Positions 35,327-44,479 of a DNA stretch of 64,000 nucleotides are shown in pieces. A program made the translations under genes and the position numbers. The DNA is from Pseudomonas sp. IPO3778 (GTDB lineage Bacteria > Pseudomonadota > Gammaproteobacteria > Pseudomonadales > Pseudomonadaceae). Position 1 is the stretch's first letter. Every line of letters starts with the position of its first letter. The stretch lies in the NCBI RefSeq assembly GCF_013386825.1, contig NZ_JACARC010000037.1, positions 186,001 through 250,000 on the forward strand. The letters are read 5' to 3'. The notes beneath the pieces were generated by a model, which did no database searches, was not told the DNA's origin, and saw only the letters and a program-made list of their open reading frames with translations.

Positions 35327-36580
35327 CTACCAGAGCGCCAGGGTGTAGCCCAGCATCACGCGGTTTTCGTTAACGTCGTTGAAGTAGTTGCCTTTGCTCA
35401 GCGCGTTGCGCCAGCGCATCGACACGCCTTTGAACGTGCCGGTCTGCACCACGTAGCCCAGGTCCAGGTCGCGCTCCCACTCGCGGCCCTCGCGGTTGAA
35501 GCCGAGCACCTCGGCCGAATCACCCTTGGCGTACTTGATCCCGAACAGCAGGCCCGGCAAGCCGAGGTCGGCGAAGTTGTAGTCGTAGCGGGCATGCCAG
35601 GCGCGCTCTTTGGTCTGGGTGAAGTTGCTGAACTGGTACTCGGTAAACAGGTAAGTGATGGAGCCGTCCAGGTAGGTAAACGGCGTGGTGCCGTATTGCT
35701 GCTGGAAGCCGCCGCCGATGCTGTGGCCGCCGTACTGGTAGGTCAGGCGACTGCTCAAGGCGCTGTTGTCGACTTTGCCCGCCAGGCCCGCGCCGTCCTT
35801 GTCCGACTTGAAGTAGCGCACGTCGGTTTTCAGCGTGCCCGGCCCCAGGCCGAAGTTGTTCTTGAAGCCCACGTATTGCTGCTGGTAGATGCTGTCCAGC
35901 GCCGCGAAGTGGTAGCTGAGCAAGGTGTTGGGGGTCAGCGAATAATCGCCACCGGCAAAGCGGAACTGGTCGCTCAGGGCGGTGCTTTTGTAGACCTTGC
36001 TCACCGTGGTCAGCTTCATGTCTTCGTAGTTGGTGGAGTCACGGTCCTTGGCCTGGTCGATCTGCCCGAGGGTGATTTTCAGGTTGCTGATGTCGTTGGA
36101 CACCAACTGGGTGCCGCTGAAGGACTGCGGGAACAAACGGCTGGTGTTGGGTTGCAGGGTCGGAAGGTCCGGCACCAGGTAGCCCACACGCAACTCGCTT
36201 TGGGCGAAGCGCGCCTTGGCGGTCACCCCCAGCTTGGAGTAATCGTCGGGAACGTTTTTGTCGCTGTCACGCAGCAACAGGCCCGTGCCGGAAAGGCCCG
36301 GGCTGGAGTCGAGTTTCAGCCCCAGCATGCCGGTCAGGTCCAGGCCAAAGCCCACGGTGCCTTCGGTGAAGCCGGACTTGATCCCGAGGATAAACCCTTG
36401 GGCCCACTCGGCCCGCATCGACTGGGAAGCGTTCTCCCGGTAGTCGCGGTTGAAGTAGTAGTTCTTCAATTCCAGCGTACCGCTGCTGTCCTTGATGAAG
36501 TCGGCATGGGCCAGTGACGGGACCAGCCCGCTGCTGACAACGCCGACGCCGGTGATCAGTTGAGTCAGGGATTTTTTCAT
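35327..36580 (-). CDS. OprD-family outer-membrane porin
   Basis: 417-residue Pseudomonas-specific porin for amino acids, peptides and aromatic acids. The signal peptide is at residues 1-26 (SLAHA). DFIKDSSGTLELKNYYFNRD at the mature start is the OprD signature. The C-terminus NRVMLGYTLALW ends in an aromatic residue. It is next to a Dpp-type importer on the same strand, so it probably brings the same substrate across the outer membrane. AGGAG lies 8 nt before the ATG. Confidence 0.93.
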   Translation of the reverse strand: MKKSLTQLITGVGVVSSGLVPSLAHADFIKDSSGTLELKNYYFNRDYRENASQSMRAEWAQGFILGIKSGFTEGTVGFGLDLTGMLGLKLDSSPGLSGTGLLLRDSDKNVPDDYSKLGVTAKARFAQSELRVGYLVPDLPTLQPNTSRLFPQSFSGTQLVSNDISNLKITLGQIDQAKDRDSTNYEDMKLTTVSKVYKSTALSDQFRFAGGDYSLTPNTLLSYHFAALDSIYQQQYVGFKNNFGLGPGTLKTDVRYFKSDKDGAGLAGKVDNSALSSRLTYQYGGHSIGGGFQQQYGTTPFTYLDGSITYLFTEYQFSNFTQTKERAWHARYDYNFADLGLPGLLFGIKYAKGDSAEVLGFNREGREWERDLDLGYVVQTGTFKGVSMRWRNALSKGNYFNDVNENRVMLGYTLALW

Positions 36581-36619
36581 TTTTTTAAGCTCCTGGCAGT
36601 GTGGTGGGGGTTGGTGTTT

Positions 36620-36627
36620 TTATTGTT
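36620..36627 (-). promoter_or_regulatory. CA motif (Hfq-Crc site) in the oprD leader
   Basis: AACAATAA, about 40 nt upstream of the OprD start, matches AANAANAA. Confidence 0.4.
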
Positions 36628-36649
36628 CTTCGGGCATGGCTTCGCCGTT

Positions 36650-36672
36650 CGCGCAAATCGGCGATTTGCGCG
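36650..36672. terminator. Strong hairpin between the ABC operon and oprD
   Basis: CGCGCAAATC and GATTTGCGCG form a perfect 10-bp stem with a 3-nt loop. It lies after the ATPase stop codon and before OprD. There is no U-run, so it may be an attenuator or RNA-stability element rather than a full terminator. Confidence 0.5.
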
Positions 36673-36693
36673 GCGGGTGACGTCAGTCCTGGG

Positions 36694-38337
36694 TTACAGC
36701 GCTAGCGGTACGGGGCCCTGGCGGATGCGGTAGCCACCGTTTTCAAGTTTCTCCAAGGGGCTGGCCGCGGCCAGCAGCTTGCGGGTGTAAGGGTGTTGCG
36801 GGCGGTCGAAGACCTCGTCGCGGGCGCCCATTTCCACCACCCTGCCCTCGCTCATCACCGCCACCCGGTGGGCGATGCGTTCCACCGCCGCCAGGTCGTG
36901 GGAGATGAACAGGCAGGCGAAGCCGTACTGCGCCTGCAGCCGCTCGAACAGCTCGAGGATTTGCTTCTGGATGGTCATGTCCAGCGCGGAGATCGGCTCG
37001 TCTGCGATCACCAGCCGTGGGTGACGCACCAGCGCCCGGCCGATGGCCACGCGCTGGCGCTGGCCACCGGACAACTGGTGCGGGAAGCGGTCGACAAACT
37101 GCTCCGCCAGGCCGATGTCCACCAGGGTTTTCGCCACCCGTTCGCGACGCTGTACGGCCGTCATACCGGGCACATGGCGCAAGGGTTCGGCGAGGATGTC
37201 GCCGATCTTCATGCGCGGGTCGAGGGACGAATACGGGTCCTGGAAAATCATCTGGCATTGCAGGCGGTGGTCGCGGTTGCCGGCCTTGAGAATGTCCACG
37301 CCTTCAAACTCGATGGCGCCGGAACACGGGCTGTTCAACCCGACAATCGCCCGGCCCAGGGTGGTCTTGCCCGAGCCGCTGCCGCCCACCAGCGCCAGGG
37401 TTTCCCCGGGGGCGATGGACAGGTTGGCCGAGTGCACCACGCGCTTGGACTGGCTGCGGCCCCACAGGCTGCGCGGCCCCGGGTGCTCGATGCACACGTC
37501 CTTGACCGTGAGCAACGGCCCGTCGGCCTTGGGCAATGGCGCCAAAGTGCCACGCCGAGGCAGGGCTTCCAGCAACTGCCGGGTGTACTCGGCCTTGGGC
37601 GCCAGCAGGATTTGCTCAATGGTGCCCTGCTCTACCGCGCGGCCTTCGCGCATCACCACCACCTTGTCGGCGTAGCGCGCCACCAGTGACAGGTCGTGGC
37701 TGATAAACAGAATTGCCGTGCCCTGCTCGCGGGTCAGCTCGAGCATCAGTTTCAACACGTCCAGTTGCGCCAGGCAATCCAGGGCCGTGGTGGGCTCATC
37801 GGCAATCAGCAAGGCCGGGCGCAGCAGCATCACCGAGGCCAGCATGATGCGCTGGCGCATGCCGCCGGAGAACTCATGGGGAAACGCAGCCAGGCAACGC
37901 TCGGCATCCTTGATGCCGATATGCCCGAGCATTTCCAGGCTGCGCTCACGGATCTGCGCATCGCTCAGTTTGGTGTGCAGGCGCAGGCCCTCGGCCATTT
38001 GCTCGCCGATGCTCATGGACGGGTTGAGGGACACCATGGGTTCCTGGAACACCATGCCGATCTTCGCCCCGCGCAGCTGGCGCAGTTGTTCAGGCTTGAG
38101 GCTGCCCAGGTCATGGCCCTGGAAGCGCACCTGGCCGCTGCATTGCTCCAGTGGCGGTGGCAGCAGGCCGATGGCGGCGCGGGCGGCCATGGTCTTGCCG
38201 CTGCCGGACTCGCCCACCAGCGCCACGATTTCGCCGGGCGCGATGGTGAAGCTCAGGTCGTTGACCGCCAGTGGGCCATGGGCCCCCACGCGGATTTTCA
38301 GGCGGTCGACTGCCAGAAGGATGTCAGTCATGGTCAT
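36694..38337 (-). CDS. Fused dipeptide/oligopeptide ABC transporter ATPase (DppD-DppF type)
   Basis: 547 residues with two complete ATPase domains. Domain 1 has Walker A GESGSGKTMAAR (about 41) and signature FSGGMRQR (about 155). Domain 2 has Walker A GGSGSGKTTLGR (about 315) and signature LSGGQRQR (about 425). Separate DppD and DppF proteins are fused here, as in GsiA/YejF. It energises the two permeases upstream, overlapping the second by 4 nt. A start two codons later (38331) is equally possible. Confidence 0.92.
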   Translation of the reverse strand: MTMTDILLAVDRLKIRVGAHGPLAVNDLSFTIAPGEIVALVGESGSGKTMAARAAIGLLPPPLEQCSGQVRFQGHDLGSLKPEQLRQLRGAKIGMVFQEPMVSLNPSMSIGEQMAEGLRLHTKLSDAQIRERSLEMLGHIGIKDAERCLAAFPHEFSGGMRQRIMLASVMLLRPALLIADEPTTALDCLAQLDVLKLMLELTREQGTAILFISHDLSLVARYADKVVVMREGRAVEQGTIEQILLAPKAEYTRQLLEALPRRGTLAPLPKADGPLLTVKDVCIEHPGPRSLWGRSQSKRVVHSANLSIAPGETLALVGGSGSGKTTLGRAIVGLNSPCSGAIEFEGVDILKAGNRDHRLQCQMIFQDPYSSLDPRMKIGDILAEPLRHVPGMTAVQRRERVAKTLVDIGLAEQFVDRFPHQLSGGQRQRVAIGRALVRHPRLVIADEPISALDMTIQKQILELFERLQAQYGFACLFISHDLAAVERIAHRVAVMSEGRVVEMGARDEVFDRPQHPYTRKLLAAASPLEKLENGGYRIRQGPVPLAL

Positions 38338-39212
38338 TTACTCATCCGCGGGTCTAGACGATCGCGCAAGGCATCGCCACACAGGTTGAACGCCAGCAAC
38401 GCCATGGCGATGCAGACACCGGGAAACAGCCCCAGCCAACTGGCCGTGGCGATATACGGCCGGCTGGCGGCGAGCATGTTGCCCCAGGTGGCAGCCGGCG
38501 GCGGGACGCCCAGGCCGAGGAAACTCAGGGCGCTTTCCGCCAGGATCGCCCAGCCGAACATGCTGGTGGCCAGCACGCACACCGGCGCCACGCAGTTCGG
38601 CGCAATGTGCCGCAGCATGGTGTACAGCTCGGAGTTGCCGATCACCCGCGAGGCTTCGACAAACTCTTTTTCGCGCAACGACAACACCGTGCCGCGCACC
38701 ACCCGCACCACCGACGGCGTGTAGGCCAGGCTCAAGGCGAAGACGATGCCGTACAGGCTCGGGCCAATGATCGCCATCAAGCCCAGGGCCAGCAGGATCC
38801 CGGGAAACGCCAACAAGGCGTCGTTGACCATCATCAGGCCACGGTCGACCCAGCCCCGCAGGAACCCGGCCAGCAGGCCAAGCACCGTGCCGGCGGTGAT
38901 CGCCAGCGTCACCGTCAACACACTCACCCACAGGCTGGTGTGCGCGCCGATCATCAGGCGGCTCAGCACATCGCGGCCGTATTCGTCAGTGCCCAGCCAG
39001 TGGGCGGCGGTGGGCGCCTGCAAACGCGCCAACAGGTTCAGGGCCAACGGGTCATGGGGCGTCCAGACCAGGCCCAGCAAGGCCATGATCAACAATAAGG
39101 CCAGCAGGATTGCGCCGATCAGCGCGTTCAACGGCGGCACACGCCAGGCCCTGGGGGCACGCGCCGGTGCCGGCAACAGCACCTCGGGTGCGGCAGGTAG
39201 AGGCTTATTCAT
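38334..39212 (-). CDS. Peptide-type ABC transporter permease (DppC family)
   Basis: 292-residue inner-membrane permease with about six TM helices. The N-terminal tail (residues 1-30) is proline/alanine-rich. The EAA-like loop is at about 190-215 (EKEFVEASRVIGNSELYTML). GTDEYGRDVLSRLMIGAHTS at about 75 is typical of DppC. Its start overlaps DppB by 4 nt and its stop overlaps the ATPase start. Confidence 0.92.
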   Translation of the reverse strand: MNKPLPAAPEVLLPAPARAPRAWRVPPLNALIGAILLALLLIMALLGLVWTPHDPLALNLLARLQAPTAAHWLGTDEYGRDVLSRLMIGAHTSLWVSVLTVTLAITAGTVLGLLAGFLRGWVDRGLMMVNDALLAFPGILLALGLMAIIGPSLYGIVFALSLAYTPSVVRVVRGTVLSLREKEFVEASRVIGNSELYTMLRHIAPNCVAPVCVLATSMFGWAILAESALSFLGLGVPPPAATWGNMLAASRPYIATASWLGLFPGVCIAMALLAFNLCGDALRDRLDPRMSK

Positions 39213-40150
39213 AACTTAACCCTGGGGTCGAAGAGCGGGTACAGCAGGTCCACCAACAGGTTGACCAGCACATAAACAAAGGTCACCAGCAGCAGGCAGC
39301 CTTGCAGCACCGGGTAGTCCCGGGCGTAGATGGCGTCGACCATCAGCCGGCCGATGCCTGGCAGGGTGAACACGGTCTCCAGCACCGCGATGCCGCTGAG
39401 CAGGTTGCCGAGGATCAAGCCGATCAGCGTCAGGGTCGGCGCAAACGAGTTGCGCAACGCATGGCGCCACAACACCGCCCGCTCCGACAGGCCCTTGGCC
39501 CGGGCGTGGGTGATGTATTCCAGGCGCAGCACTTCAATCGCGCTGGCCCGGGCCATGCGGGTGATCGCACCGAGTTCCACCAGGGTCAGGGTGACAATCG
39601 GCAGCACGATAAAACTCAAGGCTTGCCACGGTGACTGGCCGAACGACACATACCCCACCACCGGCAACCAGCCCAGCTTGATACCGAACGCGTAGAGCAA
39701 CAGCAGGCCCAGCCAGAAGCTTGGGATCGACAGCAACAGGGTCGCGGTCGACACCACGCCAAAGTCCAGGGAACTGTTCTGTTTCCATGCCGAGAGCAAG
39801 CCCGCCGGCACCGCAATCAACGCCGCAAGCAACACCGATATCAACACGATGCCGGCACTCACCTGGAAGCGGTCGAGGATCAGCGGCAGCACCGCTTCGT
39901 TGGTGGTGATGGAGTGCCCAAGGTCGCCACTGAGCACCGCCTTGAGCCAGATCACAAACTGCAGCGGCAGCGGCTGGTCCAGGCCCAGGGACGCACGCGC
40001 GACCTCCAGGCTGTGGGCGTCGGCCATGTCGCCGAGCATCAGCAGCGCCGGGTCACCCGGCACCAGACGGATGATCGCGAACACCATCAGCGAGATCAGC
40101 AGCAAGGTCGGGATCGACATCGCCAGCCGTTGGAAGATGAAACGCAACAT
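39209..40150 (-). CDS. Peptide-type ABC transporter permease (DppB family)
   Basis: 313-residue permease. It starts MLRFIFQRLAMSIPTLLLIS, as in DppB. VPGDPALLMLGDMA lies at about 31, and the EAA loop ITHARAKGLSERAVLWRHAL at about 210. The C-terminus is DLLYPLFDPRVKL. The gap to the substrate-binding gene is 2 nt. Together they form a full Dpp-type importer. Confidence 0.93.
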   Translation of the reverse strand: MLRFIFQRLAMSIPTLLLISLMVFAIIRLVPGDPALLMLGDMADAHSLEVARASLGLDQPLPLQFVIWLKAVLSGDLGHSITTNEAVLPLILDRFQVSAGIVLISVLLAALIAVPAGLLSAWKQNSSLDFGVVSTATLLLSIPSFWLGLLLLYAFGIKLGWLPVVGYVSFGQSPWQALSFIVLPIVTLTLVELGAITRMARASAIEVLRLEYITHARAKGLSERAVLWRHALRNSFAPTLTLIGLILGNLLSGIAVLETVFTLPGIGRLMVDAIYARDYPVLQGCLLLVTFVYVLVNLLVDLLYPLFDPRVKL

Positions 40151-40152
40151 CC

Positions 40153-41712
40153 TCAGTTACTCCCGGTCGCAGGCACGCTGACGGTCCACAAGCGTGGCTT
40201 GGACACCGGCCAGGTACGCAGCCCATGCACGTAGTCACGGCTGGCGGCGATGGCGTTGCCGTTGTACATCGGGATCAGCGGCACGTCCTTGAGCATCTGC
40301 TGGTGCAGTTGATCGAACAGCGCCTGGCGCTTGGTGATGTCGCCCTCACGCTGGGCTTCACGCAGCCATTCCTGGGCCTGGGGGTTGTCCCAGACCTTGC
40401 GGGCTTCCTTGTCCTTGTCGCCGGTCATGGAGTCGAAGCTCAGGGCCGGGTCGAGGCGTTCGGAATACGGGAACGCCATCATCTGGTAGTTGCCGGTCTG
40501 GTAGCGCTCCAGCTGAGTGCCCCACTCCAGGGTTTCCAGTTCCAGGTTGAGGCCACTGGCCTTGGCCATGGCTTGCACGAACACGCCCATGTCGAAGATC
40601 GCGGCGTAGCGCTTGTTGACGATCAGCTTGATCGGCTGGCCTTTATAGCCGGCTTCCCGCAGCAGTTGGGCGGTCTTGGCCGGGTCAAAGTCGAAGCCCT
40701 GGTTCTCGATGGCCTGGTGGTAGTGGCTGCCGCTGGCGACCATCGAGTTGTTGGCCTGGGAGCGGCCGCCGGTCAAGGCGGCGACGATTTGTGCGGTGTC
40801 CAGCGAGTGGGCGATGGCCTGGCGCAGGCGCACGTCTTTGAGCAACGGGTCACGGGTCTGGAACAACAGCGCGTTCACCGACATGGTGCCGCTGGAGGTG
40901 ACCTTGATGCCGGGGTTGGCGGCCAGTTCGGTGGCGTCCAGGGGCGTAACGTCAATCAGCAGGTCGACGTTCTTCGACAATAAGGCCGCCTTGGCCGCCG
41001 CCGGGTCGGGGATCACCAGCAGGCGCACGCGGTCGAGGGTGGTGGTCTTGTTGCCGGTGTAGCCGTCCGGCTCTTTCTCGTCACGCGGGGTGTAGTCGGC
41101 GTTGCGCAGCAGGTCGACGTATTGGCCGGGCTTCCACTCGCCCAGGCGGAACGGGCCGGTACCGATGGGGGCTTTCCACTGGCCGTCGACCACTGAGTCG
41201 GGGTGCAGGATGCCGCTGCCGCCGCATTCCGGCAGTGCGGTGCTGGTCAGGAACAGGCCGTTGGGCTTGTCCAGGGTGAACACCACGGTGAGCGGGTCCG
41301 GGGCGCTCATGTCGACGATTTTGGCGCCGCCATGGCCGTCGAATTCGGGGGCGCAGCGCCATTGGGTTTTCGGGTCGAGGTAGTGTTTCCAGGTCCACAG
41401 CACTTCGGCGGAGGTCAACGGCGCACCGTTCTGGAACTTCACCCCGCTGCGCAAGTGGAAGGTGTAGCGCAGGCCGTCGTCGGACACCTGCACGTCCTTG
41501 GCCAGCAGCGGGCCGACGGTGGCATCTTCACGGAAGGCCACCAGTCCTTCCGTAATGTGCAAGATGACGGCGTCGGAGTTGGTGTCACGGTTGACGCCTG
41601 GCTCGGTGCTGCGAATGTCAGCGTTCAACGCGACTTTCAACAGATTCTCGGCGTGGGCAGTGCCCACCAGCGCGGCGGACAAGGCGCCAGCCAGGATTAA
41701 AGTCTTGTTCAT
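40153..41712 (-). CDS. Peptide-type ABC transporter substrate-binding protein (SBP_bac_5)
   Basis: 519-residue periplasmic receptor of the DppA/OppA family. The signal peptide covers residues 1-21 (VGTAHA). Typical segments are SDAVILHITEGLVAFRE, YTFHLRSGVKFQNG and RQAIAHSLDTAQIV. Earlier in-frame starts lack a ribosome site; the ATG at 41712 has AAGGTG upstream. It is the first gene of the importer operon, divergent from a LysR gene. The ligand is not readable from sequence. Confidence 0.92.
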   Translation of the reverse strand: MNKTLILAGALSAALVGTAHAENLLKVALNADIRSTEPGVNRDTNSDAVILHITEGLVAFREDATVGPLLAKDVQVSDDGLRYTFHLRSGVKFQNGAPLTSAEVLWTWKHYLDPKTQWRCAPEFDGHGGAKIVDMSAPDPLTVVFTLDKPNGLFLTSTALPECGGSGILHPDSVVDGQWKAPIGTGPFRLGEWKPGQYVDLLRNADYTPRDEKEPDGYTGNKTTTLDRVRLLVIPDPAAAKAALLSKNVDLLIDVTPLDATELAANPGIKVTSSGTMSVNALLFQTRDPLLKDVRLRQAIAHSLDTAQIVAALTGGRSQANNSMVASGSHYHQAIENQGFDFDPAKTAQLLREAGYKGQPIKLIVNKRYAAIFDMGVFVQAMAKASGLNLELETLEWGTQLERYQTGNYQMMAFPYSERLDPALSFDSMTGDKDKEARKVWDNPQAQEWLREAQREGDITKRQALFDQLHQQMLKDVPLIPMYNGNAIAASRDYVHGLRTWPVSKPRLWTVSVPATGSN

Positions 41713-41797
41713 GATAAATGCACCTTGAATGATCCTTACGCTTGGGTTCGGACGCTGGCAGGACCCAAAAAGAGGCACGGCCGAACACCTGAATAGT

Positions 41798-41812
41798 TGT
41801 TGTTGTTGTTTT
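41798..41812 (-). promoter_or_regulatory. CA motif run (Hfq-Crc) in importer mRNA leader
   Basis: AACAACAACAACAA gives several overlapping AANAANAA matches, about 90 nt upstream of the substrate-binding-protein start. Confidence 0.5.
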
Positions 41813-41890
41813 AGTCGCTGATAACGGTTTGCGAATGTTCCTGGACCGATCTTATTCGCCACCCGATGAACTTGAGAAGAACGCTCCGAG

Positions 41891-41915
41891 TGATCGGGCT
41901 CGGTTTATCCGATCA
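41891..41915. promoter_or_regulatory. Inverted repeat, candidate LysR site
   Basis: TGATCGG and CCGATCA are perfect 7-bp arms around an 11-nt centre, the T-N11-A-like spacing of LysR sites. It resembles the palindrome at 35209. Confidence 0.5.
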
Positions 41916-42003
41916 TCAACCGTCCGTGGGTTGCCCTGGCCTTACCGTACCGAGAAATCGGGGCCTTGAGCTGGAAAAGATGGCGTTTTCCTGATCAGAA
42001 ATA

Positions 42004-42017
42004 ATGATCGCGATCAT
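42004..42017. promoter_or_regulatory. Perfect 14-bp palindrome, candidate LysR site
   Basis: ATGATCGCGATCAT is fully self-complementary and lies about 90 nt upstream of the LysR start. It shares the TGATCG core with the sites at 41891 and 35209. Confidence 0.5.
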
Positions 42018-42104
42018 CCAGACCGATCTGTGCTCACCTATAGTCATCAGATAAGCTGGCTGGCATTCAATGGTTTAAATGCAGCACCAACGGAGCCGAC
42101 CGTC

Positions 42105-43019
42105 ATGACCCTCACCCATCTTCGTGCGTTCTGTTCCGTGGTGGAAAAAGGCAGCTTCCGCTCTGCCGCACGCCAGCTGGATGTGGCGCAAAGCACCCTG
42201 ACCCAGTCGATCCAGACCCTGGAAAAAGAACTCGGGGTGGTGCTGCTGCAACGTTCCAACCAGGGCATCAACCTGACGCCGGCCGGCGAAGTGTTCCTGG
42301 CCCGCGCCCGCTCCATCACCCTCGACTGCGAACGCGCCCTGCTCGACCTGCAACCCTGGAAAGGCGAACCCGAAGGCCATATCGCACTGGGCGTGACCTC
42401 CGAACCCCTGGCTGAATTGCTGCTGCCGGTGCTGAGTAACTTCACCCAGCGCTTCCCGCGCATGCAGGTGCACGTGGCCAGCGGTACCACCAAGGGCCTG
42501 GTGGAAAAAGTCCGCGATGGCCGCCTGGATTTCGTGTTGTGCCCGCTGGCGCCCAACGTGGCCGATATCGATCTGGCCATCGACCGCCTCTACAGCTCCA
42601 ACGCCGGCATCATTGCGCGCAAGGGCCACCCGCAGGCACAGGCAAAAACCGTGCAAGCCCTCACCGACTGCCAGTGGATCAGCGTGCGCCCGGCCGGTGT
42701 GGTGGGCGGTGCGGAAAACCGCTTGATCGAACTGTTCCGCACCCAGGGCCTGGCGCCGCCGAAGATCGCGATCACCACCGACTCGTTGCTGGAAACCCTG
42801 CACATCGTCTCGGAAACCGACTACCTGACCATCGAGCCGCGGATGCTGCCGGGGATGAAGCTGTTTTCCAGCGCCCTGACCACTATCGCCATCGAAGAAC
42901 CCCTGGCGACCCGCGATGTGTGCCTGATCAGCCGCCGCTCATCACCGCTCACCAGCGTCAGCCAGGAACTGACCAGCATGCTGATTTCCTATTCGCGGCT
43001 GGTGCACCGCAGCCGTTGA
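42105..43019 (+). CDS. LysR-family transcriptional regulator
   Basis: 304-residue LTTR. The helix-turn-helix is at residues 3-60 (HLRAFCSVVEKGSFRSAARQ, LDVAQSTLTQSIQTLEKEL), and the LysR substrate-binding domain at 90-295. The ATG at 42105 with CGGAG upstream gives the canonical N-terminus; the frame extends 25 codons further without support. It is divergent from the Dpp-type operon and 26 nt ahead of a beta-lactamase-fold hydrolase, so it likely controls both sides. The effector is unknown. Confidence 0.92.
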   Translation: MTLTHLRAFCSVVEKGSFRSAARQLDVAQSTLTQSIQTLEKELGVVLLQRSNQGINLTPAGEVFLARARSITLDCERALLDLQPWKGEPEGHIALGVTSEPLAELLLPVLSNFTQRFPRMQVHVASGTTKGLVEKVRDGRLDFVLCPLAPNVADIDLAIDRLYSSNAGIIARKGHPQAQAKTVQALTDCQWISVRPAGVVGGAENRLIELFRTQGLAPPKIAITTDSLLETLHIVSETDYLTIEPRMLPGMKLFSSALTTIAIEEPLATRDVCLISRRSSPLTSVSQELTSMLISYSRLVHRSR

Positions 43020-43045
43020 CTTCCCCTCCTCCCACGAGCCTGTTT

Positions 43046-44479
43046 ATGCCCAAGTCCTACGATGGTTTGTCCCGCGCCAGCGCCAGCAGCGTCGGCGTTG
43101 ATCCCGAGCAGCTGATTGCGTTTCTCGATGAAGTGAAAGCCGCCGGCCTCGACCTGCAAGGCCTGATGCTGCACCGCCACGGCCAGGTGGTCGCCGAAGG
43201 CTGGAGCTGGCCGGTGGACCCCAACGAGCCACGGGTGCTGCATTCGGTGGCTAAAAGTTTTACCGCCTGCGCCATTGGCCTGGCCCTGGATGAAGGGTTG
43301 CTGAAGCTGGATGACCGGCTGGTGGGGTTCTTCCCCGAGTTTCTGCCGGCCGACGCCGACCCGCGCCTGGCGGACATGACCGTGGAACACCTGCTGGCCA
43401 TGCGCACCGGCCACGGGGCCAACACCTCGGGCTCGGTGTGGCGCGGTATCGAGACCAGCTGGATTGCCGAATTCTTCAAGATTCCCCTGGCCTATGCGCC
43501 GGGCACCACCTACGTCTACACCAGTGCGGCCAGCTACATGCTGTCGGCGCTGATCAACAAGGTCACCGGGCAGACCTTGCACGCGTACCTCAAACCCCGG
43601 CTGTTTGTGCCGCTGGACATCCATAACGAACGCTGGGACATCGGCCCCGATGGCGTGAACCCCGGCGGCAACGGGCTGAAGGCGCCGACATCGGCCATGC
43701 TCAAGCTGGCCGTGTTGCACGCACAAGGCGGCGTGTGGAAGGGCCAGCAGATTCTGCCGGCCGACTGGGTGGCTGCGGCCACACGGCCACAAGGCGGGCC
43801 GGACAGCCGCTACGGTTACCACTGGATGATGAAGCCGGCCCACGCCTTCAGTGCGGTTGGGGTGTTTGTGCAGATGGCGATGGTGTTCCGCGACTATGGT
43901 GCGACGCTGGTGGTGATCGGCGGGATGAAGAATTCGGCGGAGCTGATCCCGTTTGTCGAGCGGCATTTTCCGGCGGCGTTTGGCAGTGATTGCAGCGTCA
44001 AGCCTGACGCGGATGCGCGGCTGGAACGGCGGTTGGCGAGCATGGCGCTACGGCCTGAGCTGCTTTCAGCGTGTGCCGGGCCGGCGGATTTCACCGGTGT
44101 GTATCAGGTAGAACCCAACGGGCTGGACGTGCAGCAAGTGGCGTTTGCCATTGAGGGCAATGTACTGCGCTTCCAACTGACCGACAGCAAGGCCGTGCAT
44201 GCCCTGAAAGTCGGGATTGATCACTGGGTCAGCGGCACCACCTGCATGCCGGGTCGAGCGTTGCACCACGGCTATGAGTTCAAGGACGCGCAGATCGTCG
44301 CCGGCGCACGCTGGCTGGATGCCCGGACGCTGGAAATGACCTGGATCTACCCGCAGACGGCGTTTCGCGATCGGGTGGTGTGTGAGTTTGACGGTGACCG
44401 CGTGCGTGTGGCGCGTACGGTCAACGTCAACAGTGCGGGGAAGGAGCAGGAAGTCCTGGTGGGCAGCGTGCGCGACTAG
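43046..44479 (+). CDS. Beta-lactamase-family (class C-like) serine hydrolase
   Basis: 477 residues. The S-x2-K motif is HSVAKSF (about residue 70), and the Y-x-N equivalent YTSAASYM is at about 157. A lipocalin-like C-terminal domain begins near 350 (GPADFTGVYQVEPNG). There is no signal peptide, so it is cytosolic, unlike true AmpC. Relatives are esterases and D-aminopeptidases. Next to a peptide importer, its role is probably hydrolysis of the imported compound (inference). The in-frame region before 43046 overlaps LysR in another frame and is not part of it. Its stop shares CTAG with the convergent TerC-fusion gene. Confidence 0.85.
   Translation: MPKSYDGLSRASASSVGVDPEQLIAFLDEVKAAGLDLQGLMLHRHGQVVAEGWSWPVDPNEPRVLHSVAKSFTACAIGLALDEGLLKLDDRLVGFFPEFLPADADPRLADMTVEHLLAMRTGHGANTSGSVWRGIETSWIAEFFKIPLAYAPGTTYVYTSAASYMLSALINKVTGQTLHAYLKPRLFVPLDIHNERWDIGPDGVNPGGNGLKAPTSAMLKLAVLHAQGGVWKGQQILPADWVAAATRPQGGPDSRYGYHWMMKPAHAFSAVGVFVQMAMVFRDYGATLVVIGGMKNSAELIPFVERHFPAAFGSDCSVKPDADARLERRLASMALRPELLSACAGPADFTGVYQVEPNGLDVQQVAFAIEGNVLRFQLTDSKAVHALKVGIDHWVSGTTCMPGRALHHGYEFKDAQIVAGARWLDARTLEMTWIYPQTAFRDRVVCEFDGDRVRVARTVNVNSAGKEQEVLVGSVRD

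Larger units (their letters stand above)
41713..42104. other. Divergent regulatory region between the ABC operon and the LysR gene
   Basis: 392 nt without a convincing gene. It holds a run of CA motifs for the importer mRNA, an inverted repeat at 41891-41915 and a perfect 14-bp palindrome at 42004-42017. Both promoters must be here. Confidence 0.7.

Noticed and set aside
42539..43045. N-terminal extension of the beta-lactamase-fold gene
   Set aside because: The extension runs through the LysR gene in another frame and shows no fold; the family N-terminus starts at 43046.
43046..44479. AmpC-type antibiotic-resistance beta-lactamase
   Set aside because: No signal peptide, extra C-terminal domain and a catabolic gene setting; only the fold motifs agree.
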